In this document: piece after piece, positions 27,802 through 36,377 of the stretch
Layout: each line of letters opens with the position of its first letter
Position numbering within the stretch: the stretch's first letter is position 1
From: Flavobacteriales bacterium
Lineage (GTDB): Bacteria; Bacteroidota; Bacteroidia; Flavobacteriales_F; PHOS-HE28
Reading direction: 5' to 3'
DNA: 64,000 bases
NCBI GenBank assembly: GCA_026129465.1
Contig: JAHCIA010000001.1
Location: 629,964 to 693,963, forward strand
The notes under the pieces: model-generated
What the model saw: the letters and a program-made list of their open reading frames with translations, nothing else
Database searches by the model: none
Told to the model about the DNA's origin: nothing
Program-made: the position numbers and the translations under genes

Positions 27802-29151
27802 TCAGGGCTGCACCACCAGCCTTTGCATGTGGCGCTCCTCCCCTGCCGTCACGGCCACCACATAGGTGCCTGCGGCCACGCCATCGAGGTCGAGCATCGT
27901 GTACAGGTGATCGCCTTGCGCAGGAACCTCGCGCGCCATCACGCGCTGGCCGCGCAGGTCGAAGATATCGATCGCCACGGTGGCGGTGGACACTTCATCC
28001 AACGCGATCCACACCTGCTGGCCGTTGTTGGGGTTGGGCCAGAGGGCCAGGTCGCTGGCGGCATCGACTTCCAGGGCCATGCTCTCGTTGCCCGGCGCCG
28101 CGCTGGGCACGATGGTCACCTGGCAGGTCCAGCCCCAGGCGCACCACGTGAGGCCGCCGTTCTTGCTGGCCCGCACGCGCACGTTGTAGGTGTTTCCCAC
28201 GGACATGGCGGGTGTGGGGCTTGCCCAGTTCAGGTGGCGCTGCACGCCGGTGGTCTGGCGAGTCACGTAGTAGGCCGGTTCGTTGGGGTCGTTGGTGAAC
28301 TCCCACTCGTACAGGTTGGCACCGGCCACCGGTCGGCAGAAGAGGCGGTTGGCCACTTGGTTGGGCCCGCCCCAGATGCGGTCCACGCCGCAGCTGAAGT
28401 TGGGGTTGGCGGGGATGTCGTTGAGACCCGTGGGCGGGCAGGCGGCCAGCACCGGATCGAGCGTTACACGGCAGGCGGGACCGTATTCCCCGGCACTGCC
28501 ATCCACCACGCCGCGGATGCGCACGTTGTAGAGTTGGAACTCCTGCAGGTGGTTGGCCGCCGCCCAGTTGTTGAGCTTGATGTGGCAGGCCCGCAGCGCG
28601 TTGTTCGGCGCGAAGCCATCGCTCACCGCATGGGTGCGCAGCTTGCGGAAGTTCAGCGCGCCGTTGGGGTCGTAGAACCAGAACTCATAGCCGCTGGTGG
28701 CGTTGGTCACCCCGAACAGGCCGCTCACCGCCGCGTTCTCGCGGGCCACCAGGTACTCGCCGCTCTTCCACCAGTAGCGGTCGCAGCTGGTGTACAAGGG
28801 CTCATCGCCGCCCAGCGGGATGCAGAAGCCCTCGTTATTGCTGATGCCGTTGGAAGCGAAGGCACCGAGCGTGAGGTTGCCCCGGTTGTCGATGATGCGC
28901 AGGTTGCCGTAGGCGCTGGTGCCCTGCAACGAATCGAGCACCAGGCGGTAGCCGCCGGAGACCACGTTGCCACCGCTGTTGGTCACGCGCAGGTAGTAGC
29001 AGCCATCGGGCACGCAGGTGGTCACGCTGCCTTCGCCGGGGTTGAAGCCACCGCTGGCCACCACCGCGTCATCGGCCTGGTCGTGGATGGCCCAGACCAC
29101 ATCCTGGTAGTTGGTGGTCTGGTCGTAGGCGATGTAGAGGTCGGCGGTGCA
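27802..29151 (-). repeat. Shared C-terminal cassette, copy 3
   Basis: Copy 3 of the cassette, the most diverged at its beginning (CTADLYIAYDQTTNYQDVVW) and with distinct residues in the middle (LDSLQGTSAYGNLRIIDNRG). The last third is again close to the other copies. Confidence 0.8.
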
Positions 29152-29205
29152 ACTGCCGCAGGGCACAATGGGTTCATGCACACACACCGGTGGACCTGCG
29201 CCCGC

Positions 29206-30563
29206 CGGTGTGGCCAAACGCACGGTCAGAGTGGTGCTGCCGCTCATGCCACTGTACACTCCCCCCGGTGCACCCACGAAGTCGATCCGGTAGGTGATGT
29301 CGAAGAAGCTGTCCACATGCCAGTCGCCACCGTTCTGAAATAGAGTGGTATGGCCCGGGCTGGGCAGGCCGAAATCGGTACCCGATACGATCCGGAAGAG
29401 GTCGAAATCCGGATCGCCGGTGATCTGCCCAAAGAGGCGGAACAGGTCCGCATCAAAGGATTGCACCGGGTCGAATGGCGTACGTGGTGCGAAATGCATC
29501 TGGGTCTCGATCGGAATATCCAGATGGCGGAACCAACCTAAGTAGATACCAGTGCCCACCAGATCCAGCCGAAGGAAGGAGGAAGCACAACTCTGCTCAC
29601 CTGTTGCCGGTGTTCCCTCGGAGCAATCAACACCCGGTATAGGGTATGGGAAGGCGCACACGGAGGGTCCGCCCATGGGACACGTGAAACTGTCGTTGAT
29701 CGCGGCGATCTCGATCGGCGACCCCCCGGGCAGACCGTTCACCACATACATGGGGCTTTGTGCCATATAGCTGCAAACAGCGGCCGGCAGGTCGGCCGTG
29801 CCAGCGCCATTTCCGGGGGCCAGACAGGCACCAGGGAGCACGAGCACATCATCGGTGCATGGGTCGGCATCGTCGCATGGAACAGGGGTGAAGACGCAGC
29901 CCAGGATCGTATCACAGGTATCCACCGTGTAGGGATCATTGTCATCGCAAACAATGGGGATGTTGTAGCAGGTGCCAGGACCGATCCCTGCTGGCGATGC
30001 CAAACGCACGGTCAGCGTAGTGCTGCCGCTCATGCCACTGTACACTCCCCCCGGCGCACCGACGAAGTCGATCCGGTAAGTGATGTCGAAGAAACTGTCC
30101 ACATGCCAGTCGCCACCATTCTGGACCAGTGTTGTGTGGCCCGGGCTGGGCAGGCCGAAATCGGTACCCGATACGATCCGGAAAAGGTCGAAGTCCGGAT
30201 CGGCGACGATCTGCCCAAAGAGGCGGAACAGGTCCGCATCAAAGGATTGCACCGGGTCGAATGGGATGCGCGGATCGAAGTTCATCTGGGTCTCGATCGG
30301 AATGTCCAGATGACGGAAGTAACCGGTGAATATCCCCGTTCCCACAAGATCCAGCCGCAGGAAGGAAGAAGCACAACTCTGTTCCCCGGTCGCCGGTGAT
30401 CCCAAGGAACAATCAACTCCCGGAATAGGGTATGGGAAGGCGCACACGGAGGGTCCGCCCATGGGACACGTGTAACTGTCGTTGATCGCGGCGATCTCGA
30501 TCGTCGACCCCCCGGGCAGACCGTTCACCACATACATGGGGCTTTATGCCATGTAGCTGCAAA
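29206..30563 (-). repeat. Tandem duplication of a head module (~783-bp period)
   Basis: The blocks at about 29206-29780 and 29990-30563 encode the same ~190-residue module (YVVNGLPGGS ... FRHLDIPIETQM ... VSGTDFGLPSPGHTTL ... GMSGSTTLTVRLA). They are separated by a cysteine/aspartate-rich linker (DDNDPYTVDTCDTILGCVF). Confidence 0.8.
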
Positions 30564-31232
30564 CAGCGGCTGGCAGGTCGGCCGTGCCAGAACTATTGTC
30601 AGGCGCCAGGCAGGTACCGGGCATCAGGCAGAGGTCCGTGGTGCAGGCATCGCCATCGTCACAATTCAGCGGCACCCCACCGGTGCAATTGCAGGCGCCG
30701 TCCACGGTCTCGCCGGCCGTGCACGGGTCCCCATCATCGCAGGGGTCGCCGATGTTCAAGCCCAACAGGGGGCAGTCGACCGGTGGTTGTACGGAGCCCG
30801 CCAAAATATCCAAGGAATAGGGGCCGGTATTGGCCAAGGCGTTCAATGCAAGGGGCAGTATCATGCCCAGCATGAAGATCGGGGATCTGTTCATGCCTTC
30901 CATGGTCCAGATGGGTGTTGGGTGTGTCGCGCGCAATGGTCTTGATGGGGCGATCATTCGACGGTGGGCACCTACCGATCGTGGTATGCAGGCGCACCAA
31001 AATGCTCGATCCGATCCAAGTTGCCTGACCGTAGTACAGAGTGTCCTGATGAGGACGAGGCGCTGTATCCTTCGCACATCCACGGTGCCTTCCGGATATC
31101 CGACCGTGGTACCCGCGCACGCGCCGGGTCGACATGGGAAAGCTAGTCCCGTTCCCCAGCCAGGACAAGCGATCGTGGATAAATCGTCCTTGTTTTCCGC
31201 CGAGAGGCAGTTCGTCCATGTCCCCTTATGCC

Positions 31233-31290
31233 AGCCCACGCCTTGGGCGATGCTTCCGTGGAAGAGATGCTGTTGATCTGGTGCGAGTAG
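31233..31290 (+). pseudogene. Remnant: last 58 bp of the TPR gene
   Basis: The sequence from AGCCCACGCCTTGGGCGATG to the TAG stop matches 6837-6894 with one base difference (GCTTCC for GCCTCC), and the similarity continues through the following hairpin. Upstream of 31233 the match ends abruptly. It is a leftover of a copied segment that included the end of the convergent neighbour. Confidence 0.85.
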
Positions 31291-31316
31291 ATCCCAGCGC
31301 CGGAAACACCACAGAC

Positions 31317-31350
31317 GAAGCCCCGCAGCGATGAACGCCGCGGGGCTTCT
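31317..31350. terminator. Copied bidirectional terminator
   Basis: Stem GAAGCCCCG / CGGGGCTTC (31317-31325 with 31341-31349), nearly the same sequence as the hairpin at 6919-6955. It should terminate the 31392 gene on the minus strand. Confidence 0.65.
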
Positions 31351-31391
31351 TCCCAATTGGCCCTCCCCTATCGGGCCCTCTGAGGTCGGCG

Positions 31392-32747
31392 CTATGGTTG
31401 GATCACCAAGCGCTTCACGTGTTGCTGGTCACCGGCGGTGATCGTCACCAGGTAGGTGCCGGCCGCCAGGCCACCGAGGTCGATGTTGGTGTAGAGCTCT
31501 CCGCCTTGCGTGGCGATCTCGCGTGCCATCACGCGCTGGCCGCGCAGATCGAAGATGTCGATCGCCACGGTGTTGACATGCACTTCATCCAATGCGATCC
31601 ACACTTGCTGGCCGTTGTTGGGGTTGGGCCAGAGGGCCAGGTCGCTGGCGGCATCGCCTTCCAGGGCCATGCTCTCGTTGCCCGGCGCTGCGCTGGGGAT
31701 AATGGTCACCTGGCAGGTCCAGCCCCAATCGCACCAGCTGGCGCCATTGTTCTTGCTGGCCCGCACACGCACGTTGTAGGTGCGGCCGGTCTGCATGGCG
31801 GGCTGGCTGGTCCAGTTCAAGTGCCGCTGCACGCCCGTGGTCTGCAGCACGGCGCTATAGGCCTGTTCGTTGGGGTCGTTGGTGAACTCCCACTCGTAGA
31901 GGTTGGCACCGGCCACCGGGCGGCAGAAGATGCGGTTGGCCAATTGGTTGGGCCCGCCCCAGATGCGGTCCACGCCGCAGCTGAAGTTGGGGTTGCCGGG
32001 GATGTCGTTCAAGCCCGTGGGGTGGCACTGGGCCAGCACCGGATCGAGCACCACGCGGCAGGCGGGGCCGTACTCACCAATCGGGTTGCCGGCCACCACG
32101 CCACGGATGCGCACGTTGTAGAGGGTGCCGTTCTGCAGGTGGTTCGCCGCCGCCCAGTTGTTGAGTTTGATGTGGCAGGCGCGCACCGCGTTGTTGGGCG
32201 CGAAGCCATCGCTCACCGTGTGCACGCGCGTCTTGCGGAAGCTGAGGCCACCGTTGGGGTCGTAGAACCAGAACTCGTAGCCGCTGCTGCTGGCATATGG
32301 ACCGCCGAACTCGGCGCTCACTGTGGCATTCTCGCTCGCCACCAGGTAGTCGCCGCTCTTCCACCAGTTGCGGTCGCAGCTGGTGTAGATGGGCTCATCG
32401 CCGCCGATGGAACCATTGGTGATGCAGAAGCCCTCGTTGTTGCTGATGCCGTTGTCGCCACCGGGGCCCAGCACCAGGTTGTCCGTATCGTCGATGATGC
32501 GGTCGTTGTTGTATGCGCCCACGGCGTTCTTCAGGATCAAGCGGTAGCCGCCCGTGATGGTGCCCGTGCCGCTGTTGCTCACCCGCAGGTAGTAGCAGCC
32601 GTTGGGCAGGCACAGGGGCATGCTGCCCGCACCGGGATTGATGCCGCCGCTCACCACCACCGCGTTGGTGTTCTGGTCGTGGATCGTCCACACCAGGTCC
32701 TGGTAGTTGGTGGTGGTGTTGTGCACGAAGAAGAGGTCGGCGGTACA
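31392..32747 (-). repeat. Shared C-terminal cassette, copy 4
   Basis: Copy 4 of the cassette. It begins with CTADLFFVHNTTTNYQDLVW and ends VTITAGDQQHVKRLVI. It is flanked by the copied TPR-gene tail and terminator. Confidence 0.85.
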
Positions 32748-35700
32748 GGAAACCACCGGTGTACCCGCGCAGGTGCACGCTGCAGTCACCAGATCGTTCT
32801 CGGTCCCCGCGTCACCATCGTCACAGGCCTCCCCTTCCTGGGTCAGGTTCGGGTCGCTGTCGTCGCAGTCCGTACCCGATGTCCCCACGCTGTACCCTTC
32901 AGGTGCCGCAGCGCCGTAGCACACGGTCTGGGTCCCATTGTCATACCCGTCGCCGTCCGCATCCACGTAGAGCAGGCCATTCTGCCACACCAAGGGATCA
33001 CTGTCGTCGCAGTCGGCACCCAGGGTACTGGCGCTGTACCCTTCAGGCACGGTCGCGCCATAGCACACGGTCTGGGTACCATTGGTATATCCGTCGCCGT
33101 CCGCATCCACGTAGAGCTGGCCGTTCTGCCACAGCAAGGCGTCGCTGTCATCGCAGTCGGCACCCAGGGTACTGGCGCTGTACCCTTCAGGCACGGTCGC
33201 GCCATAGCACACGGTCTGGGTGCCATTGGTATATCCGTCGCCATCCGCATCCACGTAGAGCAGGCCGCTCTGCCACACCAAGGGGTCGCTGTCATCGCAG
33301 TCGGCACCCAGAGTCCCCACGCTGTACCCTTCGGGTGCCGCAGCGCCATAGCATACGGTCTCGGTCCCATTGGTATACCCGTCGCCATCCGCATCCACAT
33401 AGAGCAGGCCGTTCTGCCACACCAGGGCGTTGGTGTCGTCGCAATCATCGCCGTTGTTCACGTGGCCTGCTGGTGGGGCCACTCCACAGGTGCCGCCCAC
33501 GGCGGTCGCAGGATCGCCGTAGCCGTCGCCGTCGGCATCCACGTAGATGGTCGCAATGCCGTATGGCCCGCCTGCCCATGGACCGCAGATCTCATCGGCA
33601 CCGATATCAGGCGGGTTCTGGCGGGTGTCGCCGTCGAAGTCCGTGGTGATGGAAGCTGGCGATGTGATCGCGATGCCGCCGCTTTCGGCCAGTGAGAACA
33701 CCGTGGGGTCCAGGTGCAGGAAGCCGTAGTTGGTGCCATCCACGCTCATGAAGGTGGGCATCTCCGACACGGAGTTGGCGTCGCGCGGCGCCAGTGTCGC
33801 AAGTGCCTGGTAGGCCGCGAGGGTCGCCAGGTGGGTCGTGCCGTTGGAGAAGATGAAGGCCATGGCACCATTGCCCACATGGAAGAGGTTGCGGTCGGAG
33901 ACCTGCCCTGCGGTGTTGCTGTAGTTGGTCAGCGTCGCATCGCTCCTCCGGAAGGCCACCGTACGTCCGGTCGTGCCTTTCGCGGTGGAAGTGTTCACGA
34001 TGATGTTGTTGCGCATCACCAGGCGGTTGGACGTGGCGGTGCCGCTTGTGGTATGGAACACCCCGCTGGTGCCGAAGTTGTTGGTCCCGGTGCTGCTGGC
34101 GTTGAGGTGGATGGTGTTGAAGGACACGTAGCGGTTGCTGAATGAGGCCGTGCCCAGCAGGTCGATGCCGGTCACTTGTGAAGGGTTGGCGGTTGTGGTC
34201 CCGGTGGCGGACGCCCGCAGGTCACCGATCAGGTTGTTGTGGATGAAGATGTTGCGGACGGAGGTGCTCGTGCCGGAGCCCACGTTCGATTCCACCCGAA
34301 TGCCCCGCACTGTCACCGCGTTGCCGGAATTGGTGGCATGCAGGCCGCTGATCCGGTTGCGCACCACGGTCACCGTGGGCTCCGATGGCGTCGTCACACC
34401 GGTTCCCTCGAGATCGATGCCCACGAGGGGGAAGTTTCCGGTCACCACCAGCCCATGGATGCGGTTGCCGACCACGTTCGCAGGTACGTTGATGCGGATA
34501 CCGCTGGCGTTATTGGGGGATGTGCTCCCGCCACAGGTGATGCCCTCGATCGTGTTGTTGGTCGCGGTGGCGAAGCCTGTTCCACCCAATCGCAGCCCCA
34601 CCAAGGCGCCGCTGGTACCCGCCCTGGTGATGTTGCGGATGGTATTGCCGCTCACCGTGGAAACCCCGGAGCCACCAACGCTCAGCACGATCATGTTGAG
34701 TGAAGTGTTGCCCGTGACATCCCAGTTGGTGAAGGTGTTGGTGGTCACCGTCCGCGTCACATTGTTGCTGTTGGTGGCCATGTCCCAGCCCGCGATCAAA
34801 CCGGTGCCGCTGAATGTGATGTTGCTGAAGTCATTGTCGATGCTCTCTTCGAAAGCACCGGGCGTGGTGCCGTTCTGGGCCCTGTACAGGAGCAGCGTCC
34901 CGAAGCCCCCTGTCGTTTGCGTGAAGGATCCCACGATGCGGTTGTTGTTCACCCGCTTGGTCGCGTTGGCCGGTATGGTCACGCTGTTGATCATGGTCAC
35001 GTCCCCGGTGGTCTTCACCTGCAGGTCGGTGAACAGGTTGTTGTTGATGTTGTGGCTGCGCGACCCTGAGTTGCAGCTGATGAAGGTGATGGCCCCGGAC
35101 GCGGTCGGCCCAGCATTGGTGTGGTCGGTGTTGTGGAACTCGTTGTTATTGACCGACAATGACGATCCCACAGTGTTGTTGTTGGTGTTGAAGTGGACGT
35201 AGATGGACTGGATGGCATTGCCACTCGTGAATTGGCGCAGGGAGATCCGGTTGTTGTCGATGACCTGTGTCGTCACACCGGCAGGTTCTGCAGGTACGCC
35301 GCCGCCGGATCCAGTGGTCTGGTTGTCCACATAGATCCCCCGCAGCACGCCGCCATTGTACTCCTCGAAGCTGGTGATGTCGTTGTTGGCGATGACGTAG
35401 TTGCGCGTGTTGCGCAGGGTGATCGCGTTCTGGCCGGCCTGGATGCCGACGACGCCAGCACCAGCGGGCGCGCCCGTGGAACCGAAGTCGGTGATGATAT
35501 TCCCATCCGCAGGGTTCGGGCCGCCGATGGTGATGTTGTCGTTGTAGGCGTTCACCGCCGGAGGGGTGCTGGAGGCGGATCGGGCGCCTACCACCGCGAC
35601 GCCGATGTTCACACTTCTGATGGCGTTGCCGCGCACCACCAGGCCGGAGCAGGAAAAAGTCGCCGGCATCGCTGCAGGGGCCGAAAGAGCGACCGAGGTG

Positions 35701-36335
35701 GTGGGGGTCTCCGCCTGGTGCCAGGCGTTGGCATAGACCCCGAAGCTGGTGGGGTAGAGCCGGTCCAGGGCGATGTCGTTGTTCCGGACGGTGCAGTTCA
35801 GCGGGCCATTGGTAGGGCTTGCCAGGGTCAGGGCCACGCCCCATTCGGTCATGTTGTTGGAACCGGGCGTGTACACCGGCGTGGCGGCATGCTCCCGCAT
35901 CCGGAAGTTCTCGATGATGATCCAGTCGCCACCCCTGATCTCGAAAATGGCATCGTGGGTGACCCCGGTCACGGGCACTGCGGCGGTCACGGTCACCGTG
36001 GGGGTGCTGCCCACACCCCGGAGGGTGATGGTGTTGACCGCCGTGCCCGAGGCCGTGATGATGAAACCGCCCTGTGGTGTGGTCTCGTCATCCAGCAATG
36101 TGATGACCACCGGCGAGGAGATGGTCGCCGCGTTCAGTGCGGTGATGGCGGCGTTCAGTGTGGGGTACGTGGCCGCCAGCCCCGACCCTCCGTTGGTGGT
36201 GACGTTCTGGGCCACGACCCCGATGGGTGCGGTAAGGATCGACAGGGTGAAGAGGCGGAGTGCGCCACGAAGCCGGGAGGCCCAGGTCGGTATGCCGTGG
36301 GGCGCGCGGATCGGGGTACGGTCAGCGGTGTTCAT
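31392..36335 (-). CDS. Large surface protein: beta-helix head, MopE-like repeats, shared C-terminal cassette, T9SS type A signal
   Basis: 1647 residues. After a signal region (GALRLFTLSILTAPIGVVAQ) the first ~900 residues form an Asn/Thr/Val-rich right-handed parallel beta-helix (many V-x-x-N-x-I rungs such as VRNNDIALDRL and NNTIEGITCGG), of the kind found in adhesins and polysaccharide-binding proteins. About five MopE-like calcium-binding repeats follow (YVDADGDGYTNGT ... LGADCDDSDP), then the shared cassette from 32747 to the stop with a T9SS signal. The head is nearly the same as that of the 36378-39818 gene, 42 bp upstream on the same strand, so the two are probably cotranscribed paralogues. 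Surface adhesion or matrix binding is inferred. Confidence 0.88.
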   Translation of the reverse strand: MNTADRTPIRAPHGIPTWASRLRGALRLFTLSILTAPIGVVAQNVTTNGGSGLAATYPTLNAAITALNAATISSPVVITLLDDETTPQGGFIITASGTAVNTITLRGVGSTPTVTVTAAVPVTGVTHDAIFEIRGGDWIIIENFRMREHAATPVYTPGSNNMTEWGVALTLASPTNGPLNCTVRNNDIALDRLYPTSFGVYANAWHQAETPTTSVALSAPAAMPATFSCSGLVVRGNAIRSVNIGVAVVGARSASSTPPAVNAYNDNITIGGPNPADGNIITDFGSTGAPAGAGVVGIQAGQNAITLRNTRNYVIANNDITSFEEYNGGVLRGIYVDNQTTGSGGGVPAEPAGVTTQVIDNNRISLRQFTSGNAIQSIYVHFNTNNNTVGSSLSVNNNEFHNTDHTNAGPTASGAITFISCNSGSRSHNINNNLFTDLQVKTTGDVTMINSVTIPANATKRVNNNRIVGSFTQTTGGFGTLLLYRAQNGTTPGAFEESIDNDFSNITFSGTGLIAGWDMATNSNNVTRTVTTNTFTNWDVTGNTSLNMIVLSVGGSGVSTVSGNTIRNITRAGTSGALVGLRLGGTGFATATNNTIEGITCGGSTSPNNASGIRINVPANVVGNRIHGLVVTGNFPLVGIDLEGTGVTTPSEPTVTVVRNRISGLHATNSGNAVTVRGIRVESNVGSGTSTSVRNIFIHNNLIGDLRASATGTTTANPSQVTGIDLLGTASFSNRYVSFNTIHLNASSTGTNNFGTSGVFHTTSGTATSNRLVMRNNIIVNTSTAKGTTGRTVAFRRSDATLTNYSNTAGQVSDRNLFHVGNGAMAFIFSNGTTHLATLAAYQALATLAPRDANSVSEMPTFMSVDGTNYGFLHLDPTVFSLAESGGIAITSPASITTDFDGDTRQNPPDIGADEICGPWAGGPYGIATIYVDADGDGYGDPATAVGGTCGVAPPAGHVNNGDDCDDTNALVWQNGLLYVDADGDGYTNGTETVCYGAAAPEGYSVGTLGADCDDSDPLVWQSGLLYVDADGDGYTNGTQTVCYGATVPEGYSASTLGADCDDSDALLWQNGQLYVDADGDGYTNGTQTVCYGATVPEGYSASTLGADCDDSDPLVWQNGLLYVDADGDGYDNGTQTVCYGAAAPEGYSVGTSGTDCDDSDPNLTQEGEACDDGDAGTENDLVTAACTCAGTPVVSCTADLFFVHNTTTNYQDLVWTIHDQNTNAVVVSGGINPGAGSMPLCLPNGCYYLRVSNSGTGTITGGYRLILKNAVGAYNNDRIIDDTDNLVLGPGGDNGISNNEGFCITNGSIGGDEPIYTSCDRNWWKSGDYLVASENATVSAEFGGPYASSSGYEFWFYDPNGGLSFRKTRVHTVSDGFAPNNAVRACHIKLNNWAAANHLQNGTLYNVRIRGVVAGNPIGEYGPACRVVLDPVLAQCHPTGLNDIPGNPNFSCGVDRIWGGPNQLANRIFCRPVAGANLYEWEFTNDPNEQAYSAVLQTTGVQRHLNWTSQPAMQTGRTYNVRVRASKNNGASWCDWGWTCQVTIIPSAAPGNESMALEGDAASDLALWPNPNNGQQVWIALDEVHVNTVAIDIFDLRGQRVMAREIATQGGELYTNIDLGGLAAGTYLVTITAGDQQHVKRLVIQP
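32862..33450 (-). repeat. Tandem MopE-like repeats of about 144 bp
   Basis: Four near-identical units of about 48 residues, each with YVDADGDGY, a VCYGA segment, EGYS and DCDDSD, inside the 31392 gene. Aspartate-rich DxDxDG loops of this kind bind calcium. Sequence between units differs by only a few bases. Confidence 0.8.
33540..36210 (-). repeat. Beta-helix head block, copy A
   Basis: About 2.7 kb coding for the beta-helix head (from the TTNGGSGLAA region to DEICGPWAGGPYGI). It is repeated in direct orientation at about 37010-39700 with mostly single-base differences. Confidence 0.8.
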
Positions 36336-36377
36336 GTTTGTCAGGGATTTCGGGTTGGAAGCGATGGAGAGCGTGGG

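Larger units (their letters stand above)
27802..30903 (-). pseudogene. Modular T9SS surface protein interrupted by an in-frame TAA (CAA to TAA)
   Basis: From ATG 30903 the frame encodes a signal peptide (FMLGMILPLALNALA), a thrombospondin-3-like stretch (GDPCDDGDPCTAGETVDGAC), and a head module, but TAA at 30544-30546 (codon 120) stops it. The frame then runs open for 911 further codons. The head module is internally duplicated (about 783 bp apart); the second copy reads YMAQSPMYVV where the first reads YMA-stop-SPMYVV, so the stop is a single C to T change in a Gln codon. The C-terminal part from 29151 is the shared cassette with a T9SS signal. A restart at ATG 30537 would lack a signal peptide. 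Confidence 0.82.
30904..31391. other. Intergenic region with a duplicated gene tail
   Basis: This 488-bp region lies upstream of the interrupted gene and downstream of the beta-helix/cassette gene. The right-hand part (31233-31349) is a copy of the TPR gene end and terminator from 6837-6955. The rest shows no coding character and no recognisable promoter box. Confidence 0.6.

Noticed and set aside
21462..30546. Stop-codon reassignment of TAA to glutamine
   Set aside because: Many other genes in the window use TAA, TAG and TGA as final stops at normal lengths, and CAA is used as a Gln codon in the duplicate module.
31233..31290. A functional small gene at the copied TPR tail
   Set aside because: It has no start codon of its own and encodes only the last 18 residues of the original protein.
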